Shown here: one piece after another, positions 34,410 to 41,818 of the stretch
Position numbering within the stretch: position 1 is the first letter of the stretch
How the letters are laid out: each line of letters starts with the position of its first letter
Position numbers and translations under genes: made by a program
Source of the DNA: Tenacibaculum tangerinum
Lineage (GTDB): Bacteria; Bacteroidota; Bacteroidia; Flavobacteriales; Flavobacteriaceae
Assembly (NCBI RefSeq): GCF_029853675.1
Contig: NZ_CP122539.1
Coordinates: 3,057,001 to 3,121,000 of the forward strand
Reading direction: 5' to 3'
Length of the DNA: 64,000 bases
Notes under the pieces: generated by a model
What the model saw: the letters and a program-made list of their open reading frames with translations, nothing else
Told to the model about the DNA's origin: nothing
Database searches by the model: none

Positions 34410-35144
34410 TTAAACCTCCCGATACACCTCCTCAAAAGGAATTCTAAAACGTTCGCCATATACTCCTTCTGGTTTGCGAATACCGCAAGAAACAACCATG
34501 TTGATTTCTGCACCGTAAGGCAATCCCAATAATCGTTTGACACGCCACGTATCAGAACCTTCCATGGGACAGGTATCGTAGCCTTCAGCAGCCACAGATA
34601 ACATAAAGGTTTGCGCTGCCAAACCACATGATTTATGGGCCACAATGCGCATATCACTAGTACGTACCTGTCGATAAATAGGACGAAATAATCCCACTAC
34701 CAAAAACAGTAGGTATTTCAACCAGCCAAAAATTCCAAAGAAATCAAAATAGGTAAAGGGTATTAGTTTTCCGTAGTAGTTACGGGCTACCTTTTCTCTA
34801 CTGCGTTGCTCTGATTTCGGATTATTTTTACCAAAAACCTTGTCCATAAAAGCCAAGTTCGCTTTTGCACGTTGACGCCACAAATCTTTACGCGTAACAA
34901 AAACTACCAATTGCTGTGCAGTTTTAGCAGCATTTTGATTAAAACACAACGGTGCCATTTTCTCTATAGTTTCTTTATTGGTAATATGGTAAAATTCCCA
35001 CAATTGTAGGTTGCTACTAGTAGGAGCCAAACTAGCTTGTTCTAAACATTTTTTAACAATAGCAGTGTCTATAGGTTTCTCAGGGTCGTAAACTCTTACT
35101 GAACGACGATAACTAACTGCTTCTGATACGGTTTTTTCTGTCAT
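34410..35144 (-). CDS. Nitroreductase family protein (larger form)
   Basis: FMN-dependent oxidoreductase of 244 residues. The FMN site residues appear in YRRSVRVYDPEKP (12-24) and SLAPTSSNLQLWEFY (33-47); FMLSVAAEGYDTCPMEGSD carries the second FMN contact. A longer middle part (about 95-165, with FFGIFGWLKYLLFLVVGLF, which is hydrophobic and may bind the membrane) distinguishes it from NfsB-like enzymes. A heptamer tandem array lies 58 bases upstream of its ATG and may affect its expression. Confidence 0.9.
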   Translation of the reverse strand: MTEKTVSEAVSYRRSVRVYDPEKPIDTAIVKKCLEQASLAPTSSNLQLWEFYHITNKETIEKMAPLCFNQNAAKTAQQLVVFVTRKDLWRQRAKANLAFMDKVFGKNNPKSEQRSREKVARNYYGKLIPFTYFDFFGIFGWLKYLLFLVVGLFRPIYRQVRTSDMRIVAHKSCGLAAQTFMLSVAAEGYDTCPMEGSDTWRVKRLLGLPYGAEINMVVSCGIRKPEGVYGERFRIPFEEVYREV

Positions 35145-35201
35145 AATTTGAAAATCTCTATTCTTGATTTTTTTTGGTTTGTATTCTTAAAATTTTTCCC
35201 C

Positions 35202-35264
35202 TTTTCACTTTTCACTCTTCACTCTTCACTTTTCACTCTTCACTTTTCGCTTTTCATTTTTCAC
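35202..35264. repeat. Heptanucleotide tandem array, nine units of TTTTCAC/TCTTCAC
   Basis: Nine consecutive 7-bp units: TTTTCAC, TTTTCAC, TCTTCAC, TCTTCAC, TTTTCAC, TCTTCAC, TTTTCGC, TTTTCAT, TTTTCAC. On the minus strand they read GTGAAAA/GTGAAGA. The array fills the gap between the end of the aldehyde dehydrogenase gene and the start of the nitroreductase gene. Confidence 0.9.
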
Positions 35265-35278
35265 TTTCCCAAAAAAAG

Positions 35279-36652
35279 CTATCCCAGTTTTAGCAATGTT
35301 TTTAATTGTTGTAATTTTCCTTTGTACGGAGCATATCGAGTAGGAACATCTAACCAAGTACCACGATTGACCACCCCTTTATGATGAGAAAATGTGTCAA
35401 ACGTTTGTTTTCCATGGTAATCACCAATACCACTTTCACCCACACCGCCAAAAGGCAATCGATGATTGGCAAAATGCACCGTCGTGTCATTTATTGTACC
35501 CCCACCAAACGAAAAACGGTATATCATTTTCTCTGCAAATGAATTTCTATTGGTAAATACATATAGGGCTAAAGGCTTATCGTATTTTGAAGTGATTTTT
35601 TCAATATCAGTCTCATTCTCGTAGGAGATTAACGGAAAAATAGGTCCGAAAATTTCTCCTTTCATCACTTCGCTATCTAAGCTAGGTTCGTCGATTAAGG
35701 TGGGAGCTATATAACATTTTTCTCTATCGGTTTGTCCACCTATTACACAACTTTCATTTTCTAACATCAAAGCCAAACGGTCAAAGTTTTTAGTGTTTAC
35801 AATACGTGGGAAATCAGGAGAGTTTCGAGGATTTTCTCCGTAAGCTCTAAAAATTTCTTCTTTAAATTGTTGTATAAACTGTTCTTTTACCGATTGGTGA
35901 ATTAGTAGATAATCAGGAGCAATGCAAGTTTGACCTCCGTTAATGAATTTTCCCCAAACCAAACGTTTTGCAGCTAGTTTGATATTGGCTGTTTCGTCAA
36001 CAATACACGGACTCTTCCCGCCAAGCTCTAGCGTAACCGGAGTTAAATGATTGGCAGCAGCTTTGGCTACTATTTTCCCTACAGGAACACTTCCAGTAAA
36101 GAAAATATAATCCCAACGTTGGGCAAGAAGTTGAGTGGAAACATCTACACCACCTTCTACTACTGTTACGTGGTTTTTATCAAAAACAGCTTCCACAATT
36201 TCTTTGGTAATTTTACTGGTGTGAGGTGTTAATTCCGAAGGTTTCAATACCACGGTGTTTCCTGCGGCAACAGCACCTAACAAAGGAGCAAATGCCAATT
36301 GGTGTGGGTAATTCCATGGTGCAATGATAAGCACGGTTCCGTAAGGCTCTTTATATATTTTTGCTGAAGAAGGAAAGTTTAATAACGAGGGCAATACACG
36401 TTGCGGTTTGCTCCAAGAATGCATGTTTTTCAACGCCATTTTTAACTCGCCTAATACAATCGCAGTTTCAGTCATTACCGCTTCGTATTCCGACTTTTTA
36501 AAATCATCATGTAGGGCTTTGATAATATCTTGCTCTCTTGCAACAAGCTCTTTTTGTAGTCTTTTTAGAGCACTTTTTCTAAAGGAAATATCTTTGGTTT
36601 GTTGTGTGGCAAAAAAGTTTTTTTGTGCTTGAACCAATTCGGGAATGTTCAT
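35279..36652 (-). CDS. Aldehyde dehydrogenase (fatty-aldehyde, class 3-like)
   Basis: NAD(P)-dependent oxidation of aldehydes to acids. The catalytic Cys243 is in GGQTCIAPDY, the general base Glu209 in LELGGKSP, and the cofactor site in FTGSVPVGK; APWNYPHQLAFAPLLGAVAAGN is the usual N-terminal signature. The length of 457 residues and the short N-terminus match class 3 (ALDH3-like) enzymes that act on medium- and long-chain aldehydes. It lies 135 bases downstream of the AlkB-type monooxygenase gene on the same strand, which fits a path from alkane to alcohol to aldehyde to fatty acid, although no alcohol dehydrogenase is present here. Confidence 0.94.
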   Translation of the reverse strand: MNIPELVQAQKNFFATQQTKDISFRKSALKRLQKELVAREQDIIKALHDDFKKSEYEAVMTETAIVLGELKMALKNMHSWSKPQRVLPSLLNFPSSAKIYKEPYGTVLIIAPWNYPHQLAFAPLLGAVAAGNTVVLKPSELTPHTSKITKEIVEAVFDKNHVTVVEGGVDVSTQLLAQRWDYIFFTGSVPVGKIVAKAAANHLTPVTLELGGKSPCIVDETANIKLAAKRLVWGKFINGGQTCIAPDYLLIHQSVKEQFIQQFKEEIFRAYGENPRNSPDFPRIVNTKNFDRLALMLENESCVIGGQTDREKCYIAPTLIDEPSLDSEVMKGEIFGPIFPLISYENETDIEKITSKYDKPLALYVFTNRNSFAEKMIYRFSFGGGTINDTTVHFANHRLPFGGVGESGIGDYHGKQTFDTFSHHKGVVNRGTWLDVPTRYAPYKGKLQQLKTLLKLG

Positions 36653-36755
36653 AGGGTATAGGGTTTATAAATATGAATTGTGTATATAGACATTTACCAT
36701 AACTATTTTTGTTTATTGAAAACTAAAAATTCGCAATTCATAACTTTAAATTGTA

Positions 36756-37787
36756 TTAGAGGTTTTGTATTTTTTTATTCATTATTGAAAACCATAACGG
36801 AGGAACCAAGGCTACGAGCATCATACCTGGATATCCCGTTGGCATTTGTGGACTTTCAGGCAACGATTTTAAGAGTTGGTAATGTTTGCTACCGTTGTAG
36901 TGATGGTCGGAATGTCGAGATAAATTAAACAACATAAGCATGCCAATTCGGTGATCAGAATTCCAAGAATGTGTTCTTTTTACACGTTCGTAACGACCTT
37001 TATCGTTTTGTTTACGTACTAGTCCGTAATGTTCTATATAGTTTACAGTTTCGAGTAATAAAATTCCAAAAATAGCAGCAGCTATAAAAGCGAGTAGTGC
37101 TTTTAATCCGAAGAAAAAGAAAATGCCTACTAACAATAGTAGGTTACAAAGTGTATACATAAGCATTCTGTTTTGTAGGTGAAACCAGCTTCTTCCAGAA
37201 TTTTTAAGTCGTGCATTTTCTACTTCCCAGGCTTGGTAATAGCTTTGAAAATGAGAACGAATCCAGAAAAGATAAAGTGGTTCATTTTTTCTCGCCGTAG
37301 CGGCGTCTTTCGGAGTGGCAACATTAAAATGATGCCCTGCATTATGATAGGGCAAAAAGTGGGTATTTAAAGAGCTTAGTAATAAAACTTCTCCTAAAAA
37401 CTCATCAAAACGATTGTTTCGATGCCCTAATTCATGCCCTACGTTAATACCGATAACTCCACATAATAATCCCATCGCTGAAATTCTTCCTATGTATTCT
37501 ATATTGGTTAATTGAGCGTCTTGCATCATATATAAAAACCATCCTAAAAAAAATAATTGAATAGGTACCGTTGCGTACAAAATATAGGTGTAAAGCTTAT
37601 TTTCTTTTTCTTGCGCTTCTTGTTCTTTGCTGAGGTTTTCTTTATTTGGATTAAAAAGTAGCTCAAGTAAAGGAACCAACCCGAAGAAAACAAATATCGG
37701 CGTTAAGGTTAATAATCCTTTATTGGTAAACGAAATGTAGACGGTTACAGGAAGGATTAAAATGGCTAAAAATTTAAGAGCTTTCAT
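36756..37787 (-). CDS. alkB: Alkane 1-monooxygenase, AlkB-type di-iron membrane hydroxylase
   Basis: Inserts oxygen into the terminal carbon of alkanes or alkyl chains with electrons from rubredoxin. Several membrane helices and the histidine boxes of the AlkB family are visible: HELGHR (residues 118-123), HNAGHHFNV (148-156), NYIEHYGL and the last box SRHSDHHYNGSKHYQ. The NYIEHYGL motif supports alkane rather than fatty-acid desaturase function. The start ATG at 37787 avoids overlap with the rluA-like gene; an open frame reaches 37835. No rubredoxin gene is nearby. Confidence 0.9.
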   Translation of the reverse strand: MKALKFLAILILPVTVYISFTNKGLLTLTPIFVFFGLVPLLELLFNPNKENLSKEQEAQEKENKLYTYILYATVPIQLFFLGWFLYMMQDAQLTNIEYIGRISAMGLLCGVIGINVGHELGHRNNRFDEFLGEVLLLSSLNTHFLPYHNAGHHFNVATPKDAATARKNEPLYLFWIRSHFQSYYQAWEVENARLKNSGRSWFHLQNRMLMYTLCNLLLLVGIFFFFGLKALLAFIAAAIFGILLLETVNYIEHYGLVRKQNDKGRYERVKRTHSWNSDHRIGMLMLFNLSRHSDHHYNGSKHYQLLKSLPESPQMPTGYPGMMLVALVPPLWFSIMNKKIQNL

Positions 37788-37816
37788 CTTGCGTGAAATT
37801 TGTCTAAAGATACAAA

Positions 37817-38503
37817 TTACAAGCAAGCATCCCAAACAGGATCGGAAGGAGTTGGAGCAGTGATTTTTATCAGTTCTTTACTCACAGGATGTGTTAATTC
37901 GATTTTTCGAGCATGTAAGTGAATACTTCCATCTTTATTGCTTCTTTTAGCACCGTATTTTAAATCGCCTTTAATAATAGCACCAATAGTAGCAAGCTGC
38001 ACACGAATTTGATGGTGACGCCCTGTTTCTAAATCGACTTCCAAGAGCGAATAATTCTCTAATGTTTTGAGTGTTTTGTAATGTAAGATAGCTTTTTTAC
38101 TTCCAGCAACTTCTTTAGTGTAAGCAGCAGACTTGTTGTTCTTCGGATTCTTCTTTAGGTAATGGGTTAACGTGTCGGCTGCTTTTTTAGGTTGTTGTTG
38201 AACCACTGCCCAATAGGTCTTTTTAATGGTTTTGTCTCGCAACATTTTATTCAACCGTTCGAGTGCTTTAGAGGTACGAGCATATATAACAATGCCAGAA
38301 GTAGGTCTGTCTAAACGATGCACCGTACCTAAAAAAACATTGCCAGGTTTGTTGTATTTTCTTTTAATGTATTCTTTAACTACGTCAGAAAGAGGTTTGT
38401 CGCCCGTTTTATCGCCCTGCACAATATCGCCAGCACGCTTGTTAATCACAATAATATGATTGTCTTCGTGTAACACCTGTAAATTTTCTTCGGTAGAGTG
38501 CAT
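37817..38503 (-). CDS. RluA-family pseudouridine synthase
   Basis: Converts uridine to pseudouridine in rRNA or tRNA. The catalytic motif is VHRLDRPTSGIVIYA, with Asp65 in HRLDRPTSG (62-70). Other signatures are GRHHQIRVQLATIGAII and the C-terminal HLHARKIELTHPVSKE. There is no S4 domain, and the length of 228 residues matches the RluA/RluC catalytic core alone. The exact target cannot be assigned. A short dispersed repeat lies directly before its ATG. Confidence 0.93.
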   Translation of the reverse strand: MHSTEENLQVLHEDNHIIVINKRAGDIVQGDKTGDKPLSDVVKEYIKRKYNKPGNVFLGTVHRLDRPTSGIVIYARTSKALERLNKMLRDKTIKKTYWAVVQQQPKKAADTLTHYLKKNPKNNKSAAYTKEVAGSKKAILHYKTLKTLENYSLLEVDLETGRHHQIRVQLATIGAIIKGDLKYGAKRSNKDGSIHLHARKIELTHPVSKELIKITAPTPSDPVWDACL

Positions 38504-38507
38504 AATT

Positions 38508-38533
38508 CTGAATGCCTTGAGCGTAGTCGAAAA
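38508..38533. repeat. Short dispersed repeat (CCTTGAGCGTAGTCGAAA type)
   Basis: CTGAATGCCTTGAGCGTAGT followed by CGAAAA. The complement reads TTCGACTACGCTCAAGG, a sequence I know as a very common intergenic repeat in Bacteroidota. It fills the gap between engB and the rluA-like gene. Confidence 0.5.
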
Positions 38534-38537
38534 AAGA

Positions 38538-39149
38538 TTATTTAAAATTATCAGCTACATCTTCATTTACTTGCTCAATAAAATTTAAAAACTCATCGCG
38601 TCCCATTCCTGTGGAAGAAGAAGTAACAAACGACATCGGTAATTCTTCCCAATAGTTCAAGAGCTTCTTTTTATACGTAGTAATTTGTTTGTTGAGTTTA
38701 GAGCTACCTAATTTATCTGCTTTGGTAAAAACTATACAAAAAGGAATTTGATTTTCACCTAAGAATTGCATGAACTCTAAGTCTATTTTCTGTGGATCGT
38801 GACGAGAATCAATTAAAACAAAGGTGCAAACCAGTTGTTCACGCTCTTTAAAGTAGTTTTCAATAAAAAACTGAAAAATTTGACGCTTCTTTTTAGAAAC
38901 CTGTGCGTACCCATATCCAGGTAAATCAACCAAGAACCACTCGTCATTAATTTTAAAATGGTTAATCAATTGTGTTTTTCCCGGTTTACCAGAAGTTTTA
39001 GCCAAATCCTTACGCTCCATAAGCATATTGATTAACGACGATTTCCCAACGTTTGAACGCCCAATAAAAGCATACTCGGGTATTCTGTCTTTAGGAGCCT
39101 TGGTAACATTACTGTTACTCATTACAAATTCAGCAGACGTTATTTTCAT
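38538..39149 (-). CDS. engB: Ribosome biogenesis GTPase EngB (YsxC/YihA)
   Basis: GTPase needed for assembly of the large ribosomal subunit. The G1 motif is GRSNVGKSS (30-38), G3 is DLPGYGYAQ, and G4 is TKADK; the segment TSGKPGKTQLINHF is the typical switch I region. The length of 203 residues is usual. It lies 15 bases downstream of the alpha/beta hydrolase gene and upstream of the rluA-like gene on the same strand. Confidence 0.95.
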   Translation of the reverse strand: MKITSAEFVMSNSNVTKAPKDRIPEYAFIGRSNVGKSSLINMLMERKDLAKTSGKPGKTQLINHFKINDEWFLVDLPGYGYAQVSKKKRQIFQFFIENYFKEREQLVCTFVLIDSRHDPQKIDLEFMQFLGENQIPFCIVFTKADKLGSSKLNKQITTYKKKLLNYWEELPMSFVTSSSTGMGRDEFLNFIEQVNEDVADNFK

Positions 39150-39164
39150 ACTGTAGCTTAGCTG

Positions 39165-39929
39165 TTATATATTGCGTTTAGAAAGCCAACCTTCTAAAAT
39201 TCTATTAAACTCTTCTGGAGTTTCCATCATCGCCGCATGCCCACATTTATCAATCCAAAATAAATCTGCATCGGGTAAGAGTTTTTGAAAATCGTTCGCT
39301 ACCTCTGGTGGAGTAACGCTGTCTTGTTTTCCCCAAATTAAACAGGTAGGTTGTTTCATGTTGGGCAAATCGTTAGCCATGTTATGACGAATAGCACTTT
39401 TAGCAATGGCGAGCGTTCGAATCAAGGTGTTTCTATCGTTAATAACTTCGTATACCTGATCGACAAGTTCGTCTGTGGCAATATTTTTATCGTAAAAAAC
39501 ATCTTGTGCTTTTTTTCTAACAAACTCTTTGTCGCCTCTCTTAGGATAGCTATCTCCCATAGAGTTTTCATACAATCCTGAGCTACCCGTTAAAACCAGT
39601 GCTTTAACATCTTCAGGATAGTGTTTGGTATAGTACAAAGCGATGTGTCCACCCAAAGAATTTCCCAAAAGAGTAACACTCTTAAGTCCTTTAAACTCTA
39701 TAAAATCATGTAAGAACTTCGCTAAGTTTTTTACGTTAGTTTTTAATAGGGGCAAGGTGTATAGGGGTAATTCTGGAATAAAAATTTGATATCCTTTTTT
39801 CGAAAGATGATTAAATGTAGAGTCAAAATTACTTAGTGCACCCATTAAACCGTGGAGTATAATTATAGGGCTTCCTTCTCCTGCCTCTGCGTATGTAAAT
39901 TTGCCTTCTTTCTTTAAAAATTCAGTCAT
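39165..39929 (-). CDS. Alpha/beta-fold hydrolase
   Basis: Cytoplasmic esterase-like hydrolase with 254 residues from ATG 39929 (MTEFLKKEGKFTYAEAGEG), which is the common start in this family. The oxyanion segment ILHGLMGALSNF, the nucleophile GNSLGGH with Ser91, the acid in WGKQDSVTPP and the base His in DKCGHAAMMETP form a full triad. The substrate is unknown. This gene sits at the far end of the leftward run, divergent from the dcw operon, with which it shares a 200-bp regulatory region. Confidence 0.92.
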   Translation of the reverse strand: MTEFLKKEGKFTYAEAGEGSPIIILHGLMGALSNFDSTFNHLSKKGYQIFIPELPLYTLPLLKTNVKNLAKFLHDFIEFKGLKSVTLLGNSLGGHIALYYTKHYPEDVKALVLTGSSGLYENSMGDSYPKRGDKEFVRKKAQDVFYDKNIATDELVDQVYEVINDRNTLIRTLAIAKSAIRHNMANDLPNMKQPTCLIWGKQDSVTPPEVANDFQKLLPDADLFWIDKCGHAAMMETPEEFNRILEGWLSKRNI

Positions 39930-40060
39930 AGATTTCTTATTTGACTTAACCACAAATGTAGTTCTTTTTTGTCAAATTTTCACTTTTATTATTTCATCAT
40001 TATTGTCGATTTGGAAAGCCTTTAGGTTCAGTTTTTTAGCTAAAAAATCAAAACTTATTA

Positions 40061-40090
40061 ACAAAGTGGTAAAAAGTGGTAAAAAGTGGT
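40061..40090 (+). promoter_or_regulatory. Three perfect MraZ-type operator repeats
   Basis: The decamer A(A/C)AAAGTGGT occurs three times in direct succession (40061-40070 as ACAAAGTGGT, then 40071-40080 and 40081-40090 as AAAAAGTGGT). The 10-bp period puts all copies on one DNA face. MraZ proteins bind short G-rich direct repeats in front of their own operon in several phyla, so this is very probably the autoregulatory site. It overlaps the expected -33 region of the promoter whose -7 box is at 40101. Confidence 0.85.
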
Positions 40091-40100
40091 AAATATTTTT

Positions 40101-40108
40101 TATTTTTG
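40101..40108 (+). promoter_or_regulatory. Candidate -7 element (TATTTTTG) of the dcw operon
   Basis: TATTTTTG fits TAnnTTTG and lies 22 bases before the mraZ GTG and 10 bases after the last operator repeat, so bound MraZ would block the -33 contact. Confidence 0.55.
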
Positions 40109-40130
40109 ATGCAGACTATAGTTTTTATAC

Positions 40131-40598
40131 GTGATAAATTTAATTGGAACATACGAGTGTAAGGTAGATGCTAAAGGAAGGCTAATGATGTCGTCGGCGT
40201 TTAAGAAGCAGTTATCTTCAGTATTGCAAGAAGGCTTTGTAATTAAACGCTCTGTGTTTCAATCTTGTTTGGAGTTGTATCCGATGCAAGAGTGGAATTT
40301 AATGATGGCAAAAATCAATAAACTAAATCGATTTGTAAAGAAAAACAATGATTTTATCAGGAGGTTTACCGCTGGTGTAAAGATGGTAGATATCGATGCT
40401 TCTGGAAGAATATTGATACCGAAAGATTTATGTCAGTTTGCAGGAATAGAAAAGCAAGTAGTGCTTTCTTCTGCAGTAAACATTATTGAGATTTGGGATA
40501 AAGATAAGTACGAAAAAGTAATTGATGATGCTGTTGTTGATTTTGCTGAATTGGCAGAAGAGGTAATGGGTAATACGGAAGCAGATGAGTTATCATAA
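40131..40598 (+). CDS. mraZ: Transcriptional regulator MraZ
   Basis: Ring-shaped regulator of the division and cell-wall operon, with two SpoVT-AbrB-like halves. Both halves carry the DxxGR pattern: KVDAKGRLMMSSAFK (about 12-26) and DIDASGRILIPKDL (about 87-100). The start is a GTG at 40131. The length of 155 residues is typical. It is the first gene of the dcw operon and overlaps rsmH by 14 bases. The three repeats upstream are its likely binding site. Confidence 0.96.
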   Translation: MINLIGTYECKVDAKGRLMMSSAFKKQLSSVLQEGFVIKRSVFQSCLELYPMQEWNLMMAKINKLNRFVKKNNDFIRRFTAGVKMVDIDASGRILIPKDLCQFAGIEKQVVLSSAVNIIEIWDKDKYEKVIDDAVVDFAELAEEVMGNTEADELS

Positions 40599-41490
40599 CC
40601 CAGTTTTGTTACAGGAAAGTGTAGATGCACTTGATATAAAGGAAGATGGAGTGTATGTAGATGTAACCTTTGGAGGAGGAGGGCACTCTAGAGAAATATT
40701 AAAACGTTTAGGACCAAACGGAAAATTGTTTGCATTTGACCAAGACCCAGATGCACAACAAAATAAAATTGACGACCCGCGGTTTGTGTTGATTGGTGAA
40801 AACTTTCGATTCATATCGAGGTTTTTACGCTTTTATGGGGTAAAGAAAGTAGATGGGGTGTTGGCAGATTTAGGAGTGTCGTCGCATCAGTTTGATGAAG
40901 CAGAAAGAGGGTTTTCAACTCGTTTTAATGCCGATTTAGATATGCGAATGGATCAAAAGTCTAAGTTGTCAGGTAAAAAAATTATCAATACCTATAGTGA
41001 AGAAGAGTTAGCAAGTTTGTTGTTTTTGTATGGAGAATTGCGAAATGCAAGAGCTTTGGCAAAAACTATTGTGGAGGCAAGAGCAGCGAAAGAGATTAAA
41101 ACAAGTTTTGAGTTAAAAGAGGTGTTGCAACGATTTCTTCCGAAAGCAAAAGAGCATAAAATTTTAGCGCAAATCTTTCAAGCAATACGAATAGAGGTAA
41201 ATCAAGAATTGGAAGTGTTGAAAGAGTTTTTACAGCAAATTCCAGATTTACTAAATGAAGATGGGCGATTGAGTGTGATTTCGTACCACTCGTTAGAAGA
41301 CAGATTGGTAAAACGATTTATAAGAACAGGGTTGTTTAGCGGTGAGCCAGAAAAAGATTTTTACGGCAATACAAATGAACCGCTTAAAAAGGTGGGTAAA
41401 ATGATAGTGCCTACCAAAGAAGAAATAAAAGAAAATAACAGAGCACGAAGTGCAAAACTGAGAATAGCAACATTAAAAGATAATGTCTAA
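40585..41490 (+). CDS. rsmH: 16S rRNA m4C1402 methyltransferase
   Basis: SAM-dependent methylation of N4 of C1402 in 16S rRNA. Landmarks are YHNPVLLQESVDAL, VDVTFGGGGHSREIL (SAM site), DQDPDA, ADLGVSSHQFDEAERGFS and SYHSLEDRLVKRF near the end. The length of 301 residues is normal. It overlaps mraZ by 14 bases and ftsL by 8, indicating translational coupling. Confidence 0.97.
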   Translation: MSYHNPVLLQESVDALDIKEDGVYVDVTFGGGGHSREILKRLGPNGKLFAFDQDPDAQQNKIDDPRFVLIGENFRFISRFLRFYGVKKVDGVLADLGVSSHQFDEAERGFSTRFNADLDMRMDQKSKLSGKKIINTYSEEELASLLFLYGELRNARALAKTIVEARAAKEIKTSFELKEVLQRFLPKAKEHKILAQIFQAIRIEVNQELEVLKEFLQQIPDLLNEDGRLSVISYHSLEDRLVKRFIRTGLFSGEPEKDFYGNTNEPLKKVGKMIVPTKEEIKENNRARSAKLRIATLKDNV

Positions 41491-41812
41491 AGCAAGAAAG
41501 AATATATACGACGTTTTAAGAGGTAGTTTTCTTACAGATGAAAGTTCTTTTAAAAATTGGCGGATTTTAATTTTTGTTGTGTTGCTGCTGTTAATTATGA
41601 TATACAGCTCTCACAGTGCCGATGCTAAAGTGGTGGAAATAGCAGAACTGAACAAGAAAAAAAGAGAGCTGCGGGCAGAAGATGTAGATACGAGTACACA
41701 ACTAATGCGAATGAAGTTAGAAAGTAGTATTCGAGATAAAGTAAAAAGCAAAGGATTGTACCCCGCAAAAAAACCACCCCAAAAAATTAAAGTAACCTAT
41801 AATAAAGAGTAA
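41483..41812 (+). CDS. ftsL: FtsL-like division protein
   Basis: Small bitopic membrane protein that links FtsQ/B to the septal synthase. It has a cytoplasmic tail (1-27), one membrane helix (about 28-43, LIFVVLLLLIMIYSS) and a periplasmic coiled-coil part (48-90). Sequence similarity among FtsL proteins is low; the call rests on topology, the 109-residue length and the position between rsmH and ftsI. Confidence 0.88.
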   Translation: MSKARKNIYDVLRGSFLTDESSFKNWRILIFVVLLLLIMIYSSHSADAKVVEIAELNKKKRELRAEDVDTSTQLMRMKLESSIRDKVKSKGLYPAKKPPQKIKVTYNKE

Positions 41813-41818
41813 TATAAA

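Noticed and set aside
35202..35264. CRISPR or direct-repeat integration site
   Set aside because: The units are 7 bp and contiguous without spacers; it is a simple tandem array.
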